DNA from: Janthinobacterium sp. TB1-E2
GTDB lineage: Bacteria; Pseudomonadota; Gammaproteobacteria; Burkholderiales; Burkholderiaceae_D
Assembly (NCBI RefSeq): GCF_036885605.1
Contig: NZ_CP142523.1
Location: forward strand, 1,550,001-1,614,000
DNA length: 64,000 bases
Direction: 5' to 3'
Under the pieces are notes generated by a model. That model worked only from the letters and a program-made list of their open reading frames with translations, did not search any database and had not been told where the DNA came from. A program made the position numbers and the translations under genes. Below, piece by piece: positions 11,666 to 20,007 of this stretch (its first letter is position 1; each line of letters starts with the position of its first letter).

Positions 11666-11947
11666 GGTGCGTGTGCGGTGGCCGTGCCGGGAGCGCAATC
11701 GGGCCCGGTGGTGCCAGCCTTCCTGTTCAATAAATGCGTGCTGATGATCAGGGCGGGGTAGGGGCCCTGGCGGAGCGATGCTTGGCATTGCTTGATACCC
11801 TGCTATTGTAGCGCTAGTTTAATTCTTTTGGGCAACATTCCTTGATGTAATGCACCTATTTTTTTCATGAAAAATGCCGCCGGGCCATGTGGCCGGGCGG
11901 CATTTGTACGTCCGCTGCGCTTCGACGGGCTCAGCTGCGCACGGGCA

Positions 11948-14059
11948 TCAGAACGCCAGGCGGCCTTGCAGGTAAACCATGCGCGGTGCACCCACCAGTT
12001 TGCCCAGGTTGCCGTCCGAGGTGCGCGTGAAGTAGCGCTTGTTGGCGAGGTTGTTGACACCGGCAACCAGCTCCAGGCCATTCTGCCCCGGTACTTTCCA
12101 TTTCACTTGCGTGTTCCAGGTACGGAAGCCGGGAATCACGCCCAGGCTGCCTGCCGCATTTTCCGCCATGGTGTTGGCTTCGTCGGCGAACTGGCGGCTC
12201 TGGTGGCTGCTCGACAGGTCGAAGCCCCAGGCGCCCAGTTGATAGTGGGCGCCGATGGTGTCCGTGGTGCGCGAATAGAAGGGCACGTCGTTGCCCGCGT
12301 TCACGCCATCCTGCAAAGTCGCCTTGGTGTAGGTGTAGGTGGCGTAGGCGTTCAAGCCGGCCAGCGGGCCGGATTTGTCGAAGTGGTAGTCGATGGCCGA
12401 TTCCAGGCCCCGGTGGTGCGTGGCGCCCACGTTGTAGAAGACGACGTTCTCGCCGCTGCCGATGGATTGGATCTGGTTGTCGAACTTGATGTTGAACAAG
12501 GTCGCTTCAGCCGACAACTGGCCGCTCTTCCAGCGCGCGCCCAGCTCGGCCGTTTTCGCCAGTTCCGGCTGCAGGGGGTTCTTGCTTGACTGCGCATTGA
12601 GCTGCGTATTTTGCACGGCGCCAAACGAGCTGTTGTAGTTGCCGAACAGGGTCACGTTGTTGTTGAGCAAGTAGGCCACGTTCAGCGAGGGCAGGGCCTT
12701 GTTATTGAGCAGATCGATCTTCTGGTCAGTCGGCAAGTGGTTGAAGCGTTCCGTCTTGATGTGCTCGTAGCGCACGCCCGGCGTGATGCGCCACGCGTCG
12801 ATGGCGATCTTGTCGTCGATATACACGGCTTGCGCATCGGTCGAGTTGTCGGCGAAGCGCGTCGGCTTTTGTTGCACGCCGGTGGCGATGACGACGTTGT
12901 AGATACTTTCATCGGCCCGCTCGGCCAGGTAGCGGTAGCCGACGGTGACGTCCTGCGATACCTTGCCGGTCGTGAAACGCTGCGTGTAGCGCGGCTCGAT
13001 GGCCGTCGTTTCATAGTTGCGCGGCTGGCGGCCCAGGCCGGTGCGGTTCGCATTGATCAGGGTGCTTTCGCGTGAGCTCTTGTTGTAATAGGCGCGCACC
13101 TCGAATTCCTGTGTGTTTGACATGGCATTCAGGTAGCCGATGTCGAAGGCTTTGCGCTCGCCGCTCCAGAAGTCGGTCGGTCGCGTGTTCTGGAACGGGT
13201 CGGCCTTGTACTGCGCGGCGCTCAAACCGCCCGGCGTGCGCGACGTCACGTCGTAGTAGGACAGTTTGCCGTACACCTCGGCCGTCGGGCTCAGGTCGTA
13301 GCGGAATTTGAGGGCGAAGTCGTTGACCTTCTCATCGCTGCCCACGCGCCAGTCGCTGCCCCGGATACCCGAATACAGCACGGCCAGGCCCAGGCCGCTG
13401 TCGAGCTGGGTGCCGGCAAAGACGCTGGCCTGCGTGTTGTGGCCCACTTCGCTGTACGAGTTGTAGCGCACGGTGGCGTCGCCCGTGATGCCTGGCGTGG
13501 TGGGCACACGGCGCGTCTTGAAGTTGATGATGCCGCCCACGTTTTGCGGGCCGAAGCGCACGGCGCCGCCGCCGCGCACCACGTCGACCGTCTCGACATT
13601 GGCCAGGCTGACGGGCGCGAACGACAGTTGCGGCTGGCCATATGGCGCCACCGACATCGGGATGCCGTCCAGCAAGACCGTGCTGCGTGGCGAATAGCGC
13701 CCGGCCAGGCCGCGTACGCCGATATTGAGCGAGATGGCGCTGCCGGCGCTGCCCGAGTTGTCGCTGATCTGCACGCCGGGAATGCGGCGCATTACGTCGC
13801 TGAGGCTGGTCGCACCCGAGTTCTCGATGTCGTCCTTTTGCACCACGGTGCGGGCGCCCGCGAAATTTTTCGTGCTGGCGGCCATGCTGGTGCCCAGCAG
13901 GTTGCTGCTGACCTGAATCGATTCCAGGATGGGGCCGGCATTATCGGCCGTATTGGCTTGCTGTGCCTGCGCGGCGATGGGCGCGTTCAGGCAAGCGAGG
14001 GCGATGGCCAGCGCGCACGGGCGCAGCGAAAAGGGCAGTGTGAAAGGTGTGGCAGCCAT
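11948..14059 (-). CDS. TonB-dependent receptor, FecA/siderophore type
   Basis: A 703-residue outer-membrane receptor for active uptake driven by TonB-ExbBD. After a signal peptide (LAIALACLNAPIAAQA) come the plug domain at about 60-185 (SLSDVMRRIPGVQI, NIGVRGLAGRYSPRSTVLLDG, DVVRGGGAVRFGPQNVGGIINF) and a 22-strand barrel ending in Phe. The plug most resembles ferric-citrate/FecA-like receptors; the exact ligand is not shown. GGAGATCC precedes the ATG at 14059, and a Fur-box-like sequence lies about 85 bases upstream, so iron limitation should induce it. Confidence 0.9.
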   Translation of the reverse strand: MAATPFTLPFSLRPCALAIALACLNAPIAAQAQQANTADNAGPILESIQVSSNLLGTSMAASTKNFAGARTVVQKDDIENSGATSLSDVMRRIPGVQISDNSGSAGSAISLNIGVRGLAGRYSPRSTVLLDGIPMSVAPYGQPQLSFAPVSLANVETVDVVRGGGAVRFGPQNVGGIINFKTRRVPTTPGITGDATVRYNSYSEVGHNTQASVFAGTQLDSGLGLAVLYSGIRGSDWRVGSDEKVNDFALKFRYDLSPTAEVYGKLSYYDVTSRTPGGLSAAQYKADPFQNTRPTDFWSGERKAFDIGYLNAMSNTQEFEVRAYYNKSSRESTLINANRTGLGRQPRNYETTAIEPRYTQRFTTGKVSQDVTVGYRYLAERADESIYNVVIATGVQQKPTRFADNSTDAQAVYIDDKIAIDAWRITPGVRYEHIKTERFNHLPTDQKIDLLNNKALPSLNVAYLLNNNVTLFGNYNSSFGAVQNTQLNAQSSKNPLQPELAKTAELGARWKSGQLSAEATLFNIKFDNQIQSIGSGENVVFYNVGATHHRGLESAIDYHFDKSGPLAGLNAYATYTYTKATLQDGVNAGNDVPFYSRTTDTIGAHYQLGAWGFDLSSSHQSRQFADEANTMAENAAGSLGVIPGFRTWNTQVKWKVPGQNGLELVAGVNNLANKRYFTRTSDGNLGKLVGAPRMVYLQGRLAF

Positions 14060-14140
14060 GCATGGATCTCCGTAATGACAATGTTTGCGCGGCAATCGGG
14101 CGGCGCGACAACATCGTGGCGTGGACATCCGGCGCAAGGG

Positions 14141-14169
14141 GATAAGAATGATAATGATTCTCATTTTAT
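14141..14169 (-). promoter_or_regulatory. Fur box upstream of the TonB-dependent receptor
   Basis: The sequence GATAAGAATGATAATGATTC followed by TCATTTTATC contains overlapping GATAAT-type hexamers and the inverted element AATGATAATGATTCTCATT, close to the Fur consensus GATAATGATAATCATTATC. Its position fits repression of the receptor by Fe-Fur. Confidence 0.75.
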
Positions 14170-14346
14170 CCGTCAATTGCGAATGTTGCGTAGCGGCTAT
14201 ATGCCTGCCTGGGTGATGGGGAAGTGTTGCTGGCGCGGTACGGTGGGTGGTTTGGATTGCCGTTTGGCACCATTGCTCGGGTGCGGCGGCATTGCGGGCG
14301 CTTCTTGTATACTCCCGCTTTTGCAGCCGTCAGACGTGAACGTACA

Positions 14347-14793
14347 ATGAGCCAGACAACTGAAACGACACCAGGCATTTCCTCTGTGGAACGCCGCCAG
14401 GGCGACCAGCCGGCAAGTGCTGCGCGCAAATTGAATCTGCTGGTGGTCGACGACAACCAGGAAGTGGGCGAATCGCTGGCCATGCTGCTCGAAGCGCTGG
14501 GCCACCACGCCGTGGTGGTGCGCAACTGGCAGATGGCCGTCGAGCAAGTCAAGCTGTGCGTGCCCGACGCCGTCTACCTCGACATCGAAATGCCCGGCAT
14601 CAGCGGCATCGAAATCGGCCGCCGCCTGCACCACAATCCCGAGACGGCCAACGCCGTCCTGATCGCCGTCACCGGCCACAGCCTGCCCATGTACATGGAT
14701 GACGCGCTGGCCGTGGGCTTCCGCCACTTCCTCGTCAAACCCGTGCGCCTGGAAGACCTGGCGACGACGGTGCAGTCGGTGCTGGCGGGGTAG
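14347..14793 (+). CDS. Single-domain response regulator (CheY-like)
   Basis: A 148-residue protein with a disordered 30-residue N-terminus and one receiver domain: acidic pair VVDDN at about residue 38, phospho-acceptor Asp in YLDIEMPG, the switch Thr in AVTGHS and Lys in FLVKPVRLEDL. No output domain and no adjacent kinase, so it must act through protein contact or phosphotransfer. The ATG at 14347 gives the compact protein; a longer upstream frame is not protein-like. Confidence 0.88.
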   Translation: MSQTTETTPGISSVERRQGDQPASAARKLNLLVVDDNQEVGESLAMLLEALGHHAVVVRNWQMAVEQVKLCVPDAVYLDIEMPGISGIEIGRRLHHNPETANAVLIAVTGHSLPMYMDDALAVGFRHFLVKPVRLEDLATTVQSVLAG

Positions 14794-14802
14794 TTCGCTG
14801 AC

Positions 14803-16161
14803 CTACGGCCGGCTCAGCGACCACTGCTGATTGTTCGCATTGGTCAGATTCCACTGGATGATCTGCGCGTTTTCCGCCGTGCTCAGATTTAAGACGTCCA
14901 GGGTCAGGTTGCTGTAGCGGTTGCTGATCGTCTGGTAGCCGGCAGCGGGGCTGGCGAAGCGCCATTGCTGGCCCAGTCCGCCCCAGTAGTTCCATTGCGC
15001 GATATTCGTGCCGGCCGTGGTCGAGTTGTTGTAGTCGTCCAGACCCAGCAGGCTGTTCGCATTGATCAGGCTGTAGTAGCCATCGCCGTGTCCCACCACA
15101 TACCATTGCTGGTGTTTTGCCCCCGTATACGTTTGCTGCTGCACTAGCGCGCCATTCGCCGTGCCGGCGCCCGCCACAGCCAGCGCCTTGCCGCTCAGGC
15201 GCGAGCGCAGCACCGTGGGTCCATCCGAGATGCCGCCGCAGCTGGCGATGGAGAAATTGCGCGTCAGGCTGGGCCAGCCGCTGTCATACGTCATCTTTAA
15301 AATATCGAGCTTGGCCGCGCCATTGTCGTTGACGTCGTAGTAGTGGATCGAGGTGTAGTTGCAGCCATCCTGCTTGAGTACGCCGATATGGCCCGGGCCC
15401 TTGTACTTGCCGTCGAGGTTGGGCAGCACCGTGCGCGTGCCGCTGTACGGCCCTGTCACGCTGCTGGCGCGCTGCACTTCCACGTAATACGTACTGGCGG
15501 CGCCCTGGCAGCATTTGCCGCGGTTGACGAACAGATAGTAGTACTCGCCGTCGCGCGTGATGTAAGGCGCTTCGATATCCTTGCCGCCGCCACCGAGGAT
15601 GGTCGTCACGTTGCCGCTCGTCTTGCCCGTGGTCTGGTTGATTTCCGTCACGCCGATGCCGCCGAAAAACGAGCCATACGACATGTAAACCTTGCCGTCA
15701 TAATCGCGGAACAGGGCCGGGTCGATGGCATTGATTTCCGCGCCGCCCCCATACGATTGCACGACGATGCCCAGGTCCGTCCAGCTCGGGTTTTTCAGCG
15801 AGGCGGAACGGGCCACGCCGATGGCCGACACGGACGTGCCGAAGGTGGAGACCGAGTAATACAGATAATAGTAGCCGTTCATGTGGATCACGTCGGGCGC
15901 CCAGTATGAGCCGCTGAAATTGGGGATTTTGTTGGCGATCCAGGCAGGCGGCGTGCTGAACACGGGCGCGGGGCCGGCTGACCATTTCAGCAGGTCCGTC
16001 GAGGTGGAATACCAGATGCCGTCGCCCGTCGTGAAATTGAAATACGTGTCGCCGTCGCGCGTGAGAGTGCCGGGATCGTGCGCGTTGGGCACGCCCGTCA
16101 GGTTGATCGCTTGCGCATGGGCGCAGAACATCAGGCACAGTGCTGCCAGGATTTGCTTCAT
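14803..16161 (-). CDS. Secreted GH43 arabinanase with ricin-type lectin domain
   Basis: A 452-residue exported glycoside hydrolase. Signal peptide MKQILAALCLMFCAHAQA, then a GH43 five-bladed propeller at about 20-310 with the three expected acids: Asp in NAHDPGTL, Asp in NAIDPALF and Glu in KDIEAPYI. It most resembles endo-1,5-alpha-L-arabinanases. Residues about 318-452 form a beta-trefoil ricin-type carbohydrate-binding domain with three QxW repeats (QQWYV, QQWRF, QQWSL). GAGACAACG precedes the ATG. It should act outside the cytoplasm on plant arabinan. Confidence 0.88.
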   Translation of the reverse strand: MKQILAALCLMFCAHAQAINLTGVPNAHDPGTLTRDGDTYFNFTTGDGIWYSTSTDLLKWSAGPAPVFSTPPAWIANKIPNFSGSYWAPDVIHMNGYYYLYYSVSTFGTSVSAIGVARSASLKNPSWTDLGIVVQSYGGGAEINAIDPALFRDYDGKVYMSYGSFFGGIGVTEINQTTGKTSGNVTTILGGGGKDIEAPYITRDGEYYYLFVNRGKCCQGAASTYYVEVQRASSVTGPYSGTRTVLPNLDGKYKGPGHIGVLKQDGCNYTSIHYYDVNDNGAAKLDILKMTYDSGWPSLTRNFSIASCGGISDGPTVLRSRLSGKALAVAGAGTANGALVQQQTYTGAKHQQWYVVGHGDGYYSLINANSLLGLDDYNNSTTAGTNIAQWNYWGGLGQQWRFASPAAGYQTISNRYSNLTLDVLNLSTAENAQIIQWNLTNANNQQWSLSRP

Positions 16162-16302
16162 CGTTGTCTCCGTACTGTTTTTATGGGGCGGTCCAGGCCG
16201 CACCCCAGAGTAGGGCGATGGTCAAATTTGCACTAATGAATTTTTTGCAGGAAGCGATACCGGGGCCGGTATCTGAGGAGAGATAAAACGGGCGCCGGAA
16301 TA

Positions 16303-16329
16303 GAAAAAGCCCGGTTCGGAAACCGGGCT
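16303..16329 (-). terminator. Intrinsic terminator of tRNA-His
   Basis: Read on the minus strand: AGCCCGGTTTCCGAACCGGGCT, with paired outer 9 bases, followed by TTTTTC. It lies 14 bases beyond the encoded CCA of tRNA-His. Confidence 0.85.
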
Positions 16330-16342
16330 CTTCTTTATTCTG

Positions 16343-16419
16343 TGGGGTGGCTGATGGGGCTCGAACCCACGACAACAGGAATCACAATCCTGGACTCTAC
16401 CAACTGAGCTACAGCCACC
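16343..16419 (-). tRNA. tRNA-His (GTG)
   Basis: On the minus strand the acceptor arm GTGGCTG / CAGCCAC, D arm AGCTCAGTTGGTAGAGT, anticodon loop TTGTGAT with anticodon GTG, T arm GGGTTCGAGCCC and encoded CCA are all present. The extra G at -1 opposite C73, specific to tRNA-His, is encoded at 16419. Confidence 0.97.
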
Positions 16420-16464
16420 ACTGTCTTACTTACCTGTTTAGCTGTTTTGCTGAACAGGTGCCGA

Positions 16465-16493
16465 ATTATACAAAGAACTCGGCAAAGTGGCAA
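16465..16493 (-). promoter_or_regulatory. Sigma-70 promoter of tRNA-His
   Basis: On the minus strand: -35 TTGCCA (16488-16493), exactly 17 bases, -10 TATAAT (16465-16470). Start of transcription is expected near 16458, giving a leader of about 40 bases that contains an inverted repeat (ACCTGTT / AACAGGT, 16432-16459). Confidence 0.8.
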
Positions 16494-16551
16494 ATCTAAA
16501 TGCAGTCTTTTTTAAAGAATCGAAAGATTGCATGAAAACGCCTGTTTTCCC

Positions 16552-17397
16552 TCATACGGACAGGTGTTCGACCGGTGGGTGCAAGTCCAGCAAACCGGCG
16601 AAGGCTTGCGCCAGGGCTTCGACCTTGGCCGTCGTGTAGCCCTGCAGCTGTGGCGCGTCGTTGCCGCTGCGGCGCAGGCTGGCAGCGTCGAGCAGGCGGG
16701 CCAGCTGGCGCGCCACGGCTTCCCCGGTGTCGACCAGGGTAATCTGTTCTTGCGTATGTGCGCGTACCGTACGTGCGATGGCGTCCTGCACGAAGGGGTA
16801 GTGGGTACAGCCGAGCACCAAGGTATCGACGCCTTGTGCCAACAGGGGCGCGATATAGCGGTCGAGCATGGCGCTGGTGGCGTCGAGCGGGTCGCTGCCC
16901 ATTGCGGACTGTTCGATGCGTTCGACCAGGCCAACGCAGGGCTGCAAGATGAACGTGGCGCCGGTGGCGCTGCTCACCTGTTCGCGCAAGGCCAGCAGCT
17001 TGTCGCCGCGCAAGGTGCGCTCGGTGGCCAGCACGCCGATCTTGCCGTTGCGGCTGATGGCGGCCGCCGGTTTCAGGCCTGGCTCGACGCCGACGATGGG
17101 CAGGTCCGGGTAGCGCGCGCGCAGCGCCTTGATGGCGGCGATCGTGGCCGTGTTGCAGGCGACGACCAGTGCTTTCGCGCCTTGCTGCAGCAGATAGCCG
17201 GCCACTGCCAGTGAACGGCCGATCACTTGCTGTTCCGTCTTGTCGCCATACGGCGCATGGCCGGAATCGGCAAAGTAAATCAGGTCTTCCTGCGGCAGCT
17301 GCGCGCGGATATGGCGCAGCACCGACAGGCCGCCCACGCCGGAGTCAAAAATGCCGATGGGCGCGTCAGGGTGGGCATTGCTTGCAATAGAAGTCAT
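16552..17397 (-). CDS. murI: Glutamate racemase
   Basis: Cofactor-independent racemase supplying D-glutamate for peptidoglycan. The 281-residue product has IGIFDSGVGGLSVL at the N-terminus, the first catalytic Cys in VVACNTATIAA and the second in LGCTHYPF, with PIVGVEPGLKPA between. Length is normal. It lies downstream of the fumarase terminator on the same strand, so it has its own promoter or reads through from fumarase. Confidence 0.95.
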   Translation of the reverse strand: MTSIASNAHPDAPIGIFDSGVGGLSVLRHIRAQLPQEDLIYFADSGHAPYGDKTEQQVIGRSLAVAGYLLQQGAKALVVACNTATIAAIKALRARYPDLPIVGVEPGLKPAAAISRNGKIGVLATERTLRGDKLLALREQVSSATGATFILQPCVGLVERIEQSAMGSDPLDATSAMLDRYIAPLLAQGVDTLVLGCTHYPFVQDAIARTVRAHTQEQITLVDTGEAVARQLARLLDAASLRRSGNDAPQLQGYTTAKVEALAQAFAGLLDLHPPVEHLSV

Positions 17398-17414
17398 GGG
17401 AAACCGGAGTAGAT

Positions 17415-17448
17415 AAAAAAAACGCCGCGCTGATTGCCGCGCGGCGTT
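17415..17448 (-). terminator. Intrinsic terminator of the fumarase gene
   Basis: Arms AACGCCGCGC (17421-17430) and GCGCGGCGTT (17439-17448), followed on the minus strand by a T-run (A-run at 17415-17420 on the plus strand). Confidence 0.88.
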
Positions 17449-17463
17449 AATGGTAGAGCTTGT

Positions 17464-19005
17464 TTAAACAACCGTCACGGGAATCTTGCTCACGCTATTG
17501 AGTTGCTCGATCTTCGCCTGCCATTCCTTCGGCCCCGTGTTGTGTACCGAAGTGCCTTTCGCGTCCACGGCCACCGTGACCGGCATGTCGACCACGTCGA
17601 ATTCGTAGATCGCTTCCATGCCCATGTCGGCAAAGCCCAGCACCTTGGCGTGCTTGATGGCTTTCGACACCAGGTAGGCGGCGCCGCCCACGGCCATCAG
17701 ATAGGCCGACTGGTGCTTCTGGATCGATTCGATGGCGATGGGGCCACGCTCGGCCTTGCCGATCATGGCGATCAGGCCCGTTTTTTCCAGCATCATGTCG
17801 GTGAATTTGTCCATGCGCGTGGCGGTCGTCGGACCGGCCGGGCCGACGGCTTCGTCGCGTACCGGGTCGACCGGGCCGACGTAGTAGATCACGCGGTTCT
17901 TGAAGTCGACCGGCAATTCTTCGCCCTTGGCCAGCATGTCCTGGATGCGCTTGTGCGCGGCGTCGCGGCCCGTCAGCATCTTGCCGTTCAGCAGCAAGGT
18001 CTGGCCCGGCGTCCACGAAGCGACTTCTTCTTTCGTCAGGGTGTTCAGGTCGACGCGCTTGGACTTTTCCGTGTCCGGCGTCCAGTGCACTTCCGGCCAC
18101 GACGACAGCGATGGCGGCGTCATGTAGGCAGGACCCGAGCCGTCCAGCACGAAGTGGCCGTGGCGCGTGGCGGCGCAGTTCGGGATCATGGCGACGGGCT
18201 TCGACGCGGCGTGCGTCGGGTGCATCATGATTTTCACGTCGAGCACGGTCGTCAAGCCGCCCAGGCCCTGCGCGCCGATGCCCAGCGAGTTGATCTTGTC
18301 GCACAGCTCGATACGCAGTTCTTCCAGCTTGTTCTGTGGGCCGCGTTGTTTCAGCTCAAACATGTCGATGTCTTCCATCAACACTTCTTTTGCCATCAGC
18401 ATGGCTTTTTCGGCCGTGCCGCCGATGCCGATGCCCAGCATGCCTGGCGGGCACCAGCCGGCGCCCATGGTCGGCACGGTCTTCATGACCCAGTCGACCA
18501 GCGAGTCGGACGGGTTCATCATGATCATCTTCGACTTGTTTTCCGAGCCGCCGCCCTTGGCAGCCACTTTCACGTCGACGGTATTGCCTTCGACCAGTTC
18601 CATGTGCACGACGGCTGGCGTGTTGTCCTTGGTGTTCTTGCGGTCGAAATGCGGGTCGGCCACGATGGAAGCGCGCAGCTTGTTGTCGTCGAAGTTGTAC
18701 GCACGGCGCACGCCTTCGTTGACGGCGTCGGTGACGGTGCCGGAGAAGCCTTCGAAGCGCACGCCCATGCCGATTTTCAGGAAGACGTTGACGATACCCG
18801 TGTCCTGGCAGATAGGACGCTTGCCTTCCGCGCACATGCGCGAGTTGGTCAGGATTTGCGCGATCGCATCTTTTGCCGCCGGGCTTTGCTCGGCCGCGTA
18901 GGCGCGCGCCAGGTGCTCGATGTAATCAGCAGGGTGGTAGTAGCTAATGTACTGCAACGCTGCGGCGATGGATTCGATCAGGTCTTCTTGCTTTATGACA
19001 GTCAT
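17464..19005 (-). CDS. Fumarate hydratase, class I (fused, 4Fe-4S)
   Basis: Iron-sulfur fumarase of the TCA cycle, interconverting fumarate and malate. The 513-residue protein is the fused two-domain form: alpha-type domain with ICQDTGIVN and CAATRHGHF, which hold cluster-ligand Cys, and a C-terminal beta domain (YYVGPVDPVRDEAVGPAGPTTATRMD, GKAERGP). The ATG at 19005 gives the standard MTVIKQEDL start. The gene is followed by its own terminator and preceded by a YqhA-type membrane protein gene 71 bases upstream. Confidence 0.95.
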   Translation of the reverse strand: MTVIKQEDLIESIAAALQYISYYHPADYIEHLARAYAAEQSPAAKDAIAQILTNSRMCAEGKRPICQDTGIVNVFLKIGMGVRFEGFSGTVTDAVNEGVRRAYNFDDNKLRASIVADPHFDRKNTKDNTPAVVHMELVEGNTVDVKVAAKGGGSENKSKMIMMNPSDSLVDWVMKTVPTMGAGWCPPGMLGIGIGGTAEKAMLMAKEVLMEDIDMFELKQRGPQNKLEELRIELCDKINSLGIGAQGLGGLTTVLDVKIMMHPTHAASKPVAMIPNCAATRHGHFVLDGSGPAYMTPPSLSSWPEVHWTPDTEKSKRVDLNTLTKEEVASWTPGQTLLLNGKMLTGRDAAHKRIQDMLAKGEELPVDFKNRVIYYVGPVDPVRDEAVGPAGPTTATRMDKFTDMMLEKTGLIAMIGKAERGPIAIESIQKHQSAYLMAVGGAAYLVSKAIKHAKVLGFADMGMEAIYEFDVVDMPVTVAVDAKGTSVHNTGPKEWQAKIEQLNSVSKIPVTVV

Positions 19006-19076
19006 GGTGTTCTCGCGGTGGATAAGAAGGGTAGGACTTTGATGCTGTTTGCTAATCAGTATAGGAGCGCCGGAAC

Positions 19077-19700
19077 TTAGTGGGGCGCCCTGGCTTGATT
19101 CTGGGTGACCGTCATGATGCGGTCGGTGTAGGCAATCGCCATGGCGGACAAAATGAAGACCATGTGGATCACCGTTTGCGCGATGACCACATTCGGTTCC
19201 TTGGCGTACGCGGTGGCGTTGATGAAGGTCTTCAGCAGGTGGATGGACGAGATGCCGATGATGGCCATCGCCAATTTCGTCTTTAGCACGGAAGCATTTA
19301 CGTGCGACAACCATTCCGGCTGGTCTGGGTGGTCATCGAGGTGCATGCGCGAAACGAAGGTTTCGTAGCCGCCGATAATGACCATGATCAGCAGGTTCGA
19401 AATCATCACCACGTCGATCAGGCCTAATACCACCAGCATGATGGTCGCTTCGTTCAGCTTCACGGGAGGCGGCACGCCAGGCACGGTCACGGCGCTGATA
19501 ACGTGCTGCAAGGCCGCATCATTGCCGAACACGGCGCCGATCAGGTCGGACAATTCCACCCAGAAATGAAATACATACACGCATTGTGCGAGGATCAGGC
19601 CCAGGTACAGCGGCAACTGCAGCCAGCGCGACATGAAGATGAAGGCGGACAGCGGATGCAGCTTGGTATGCTTGGTAGTCGGTGGTAGGTGGTCGATCAT
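19077..19700 (-). CDS. YqhA/UPF0114 family membrane protein
   Basis: A 207-residue inner-membrane protein of the UPF0114 (YqhA) family. Hydrophobic helices are seen at about 25-45 (WLQLPLYLGLILAQCVYVF), 87-112 (TIMLVVLGLIDVVMISNLLIMVIIGGY), 144-160 and 180-197. The motif GGYETFVSRM with the following LxxHPDQPEWLSHVNAS is characteristic. AGGAAA lies ahead of the ATG at 19700. Function in the family is unclear; it may be cotranscribed with the fumarase gene. Confidence 0.88.
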   Translation of the reverse strand: MIDHLPPTTKHTKLHPLSAFIFMSRWLQLPLYLGLILAQCVYVFHFWVELSDLIGAVFGNDAALQHVISAVTVPGVPPPVKLNEATIMLVVLGLIDVVMISNLLIMVIIGGYETFVSRMHLDDHPDQPEWLSHVNASVLKTKLAMAIIGISSIHLLKTFINATAYAKEPNVVIAQTVIHMVFILSAMAIAYTDRIMTVTQNQARAPH

Positions 19701-20007
19701 GTGGGGTTTCCTGGGGGAGTAAATACCAATTTTTGGCATGCCCGACATTTTACACTTGCTGTTGATTACTGCGCATGGCCTTGCTCCTGATTATTAGGTT
19801 TGATGAAACACAAAGTGGTATTGAACCTTCGGTGCGCCATGCATTTTCCCAGCGAAAATACTGTACGGCGTCCCCTTGACTCCTATTGCTGAAGGCGCTT
19901 ATGGTTAGCCTTGATAGGGGTAAACGCTGCATAAACGCGACATGTAAGGCGTCCGTAAGACATGGGGCCTATCGTGTTAGCAAACAATTACTACACTGGA
20001 GACAAGC
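19701..20007. other. Divergent promoter region, yqhA-like gene and acs
   Basis: 307 bases with no gene. It must hold the promoters of both divergent units. The acs leader ends with the Shine-Dalgarno GGAGACAAGC just before its ATG. I see no operator that I can name. Confidence 0.45.
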
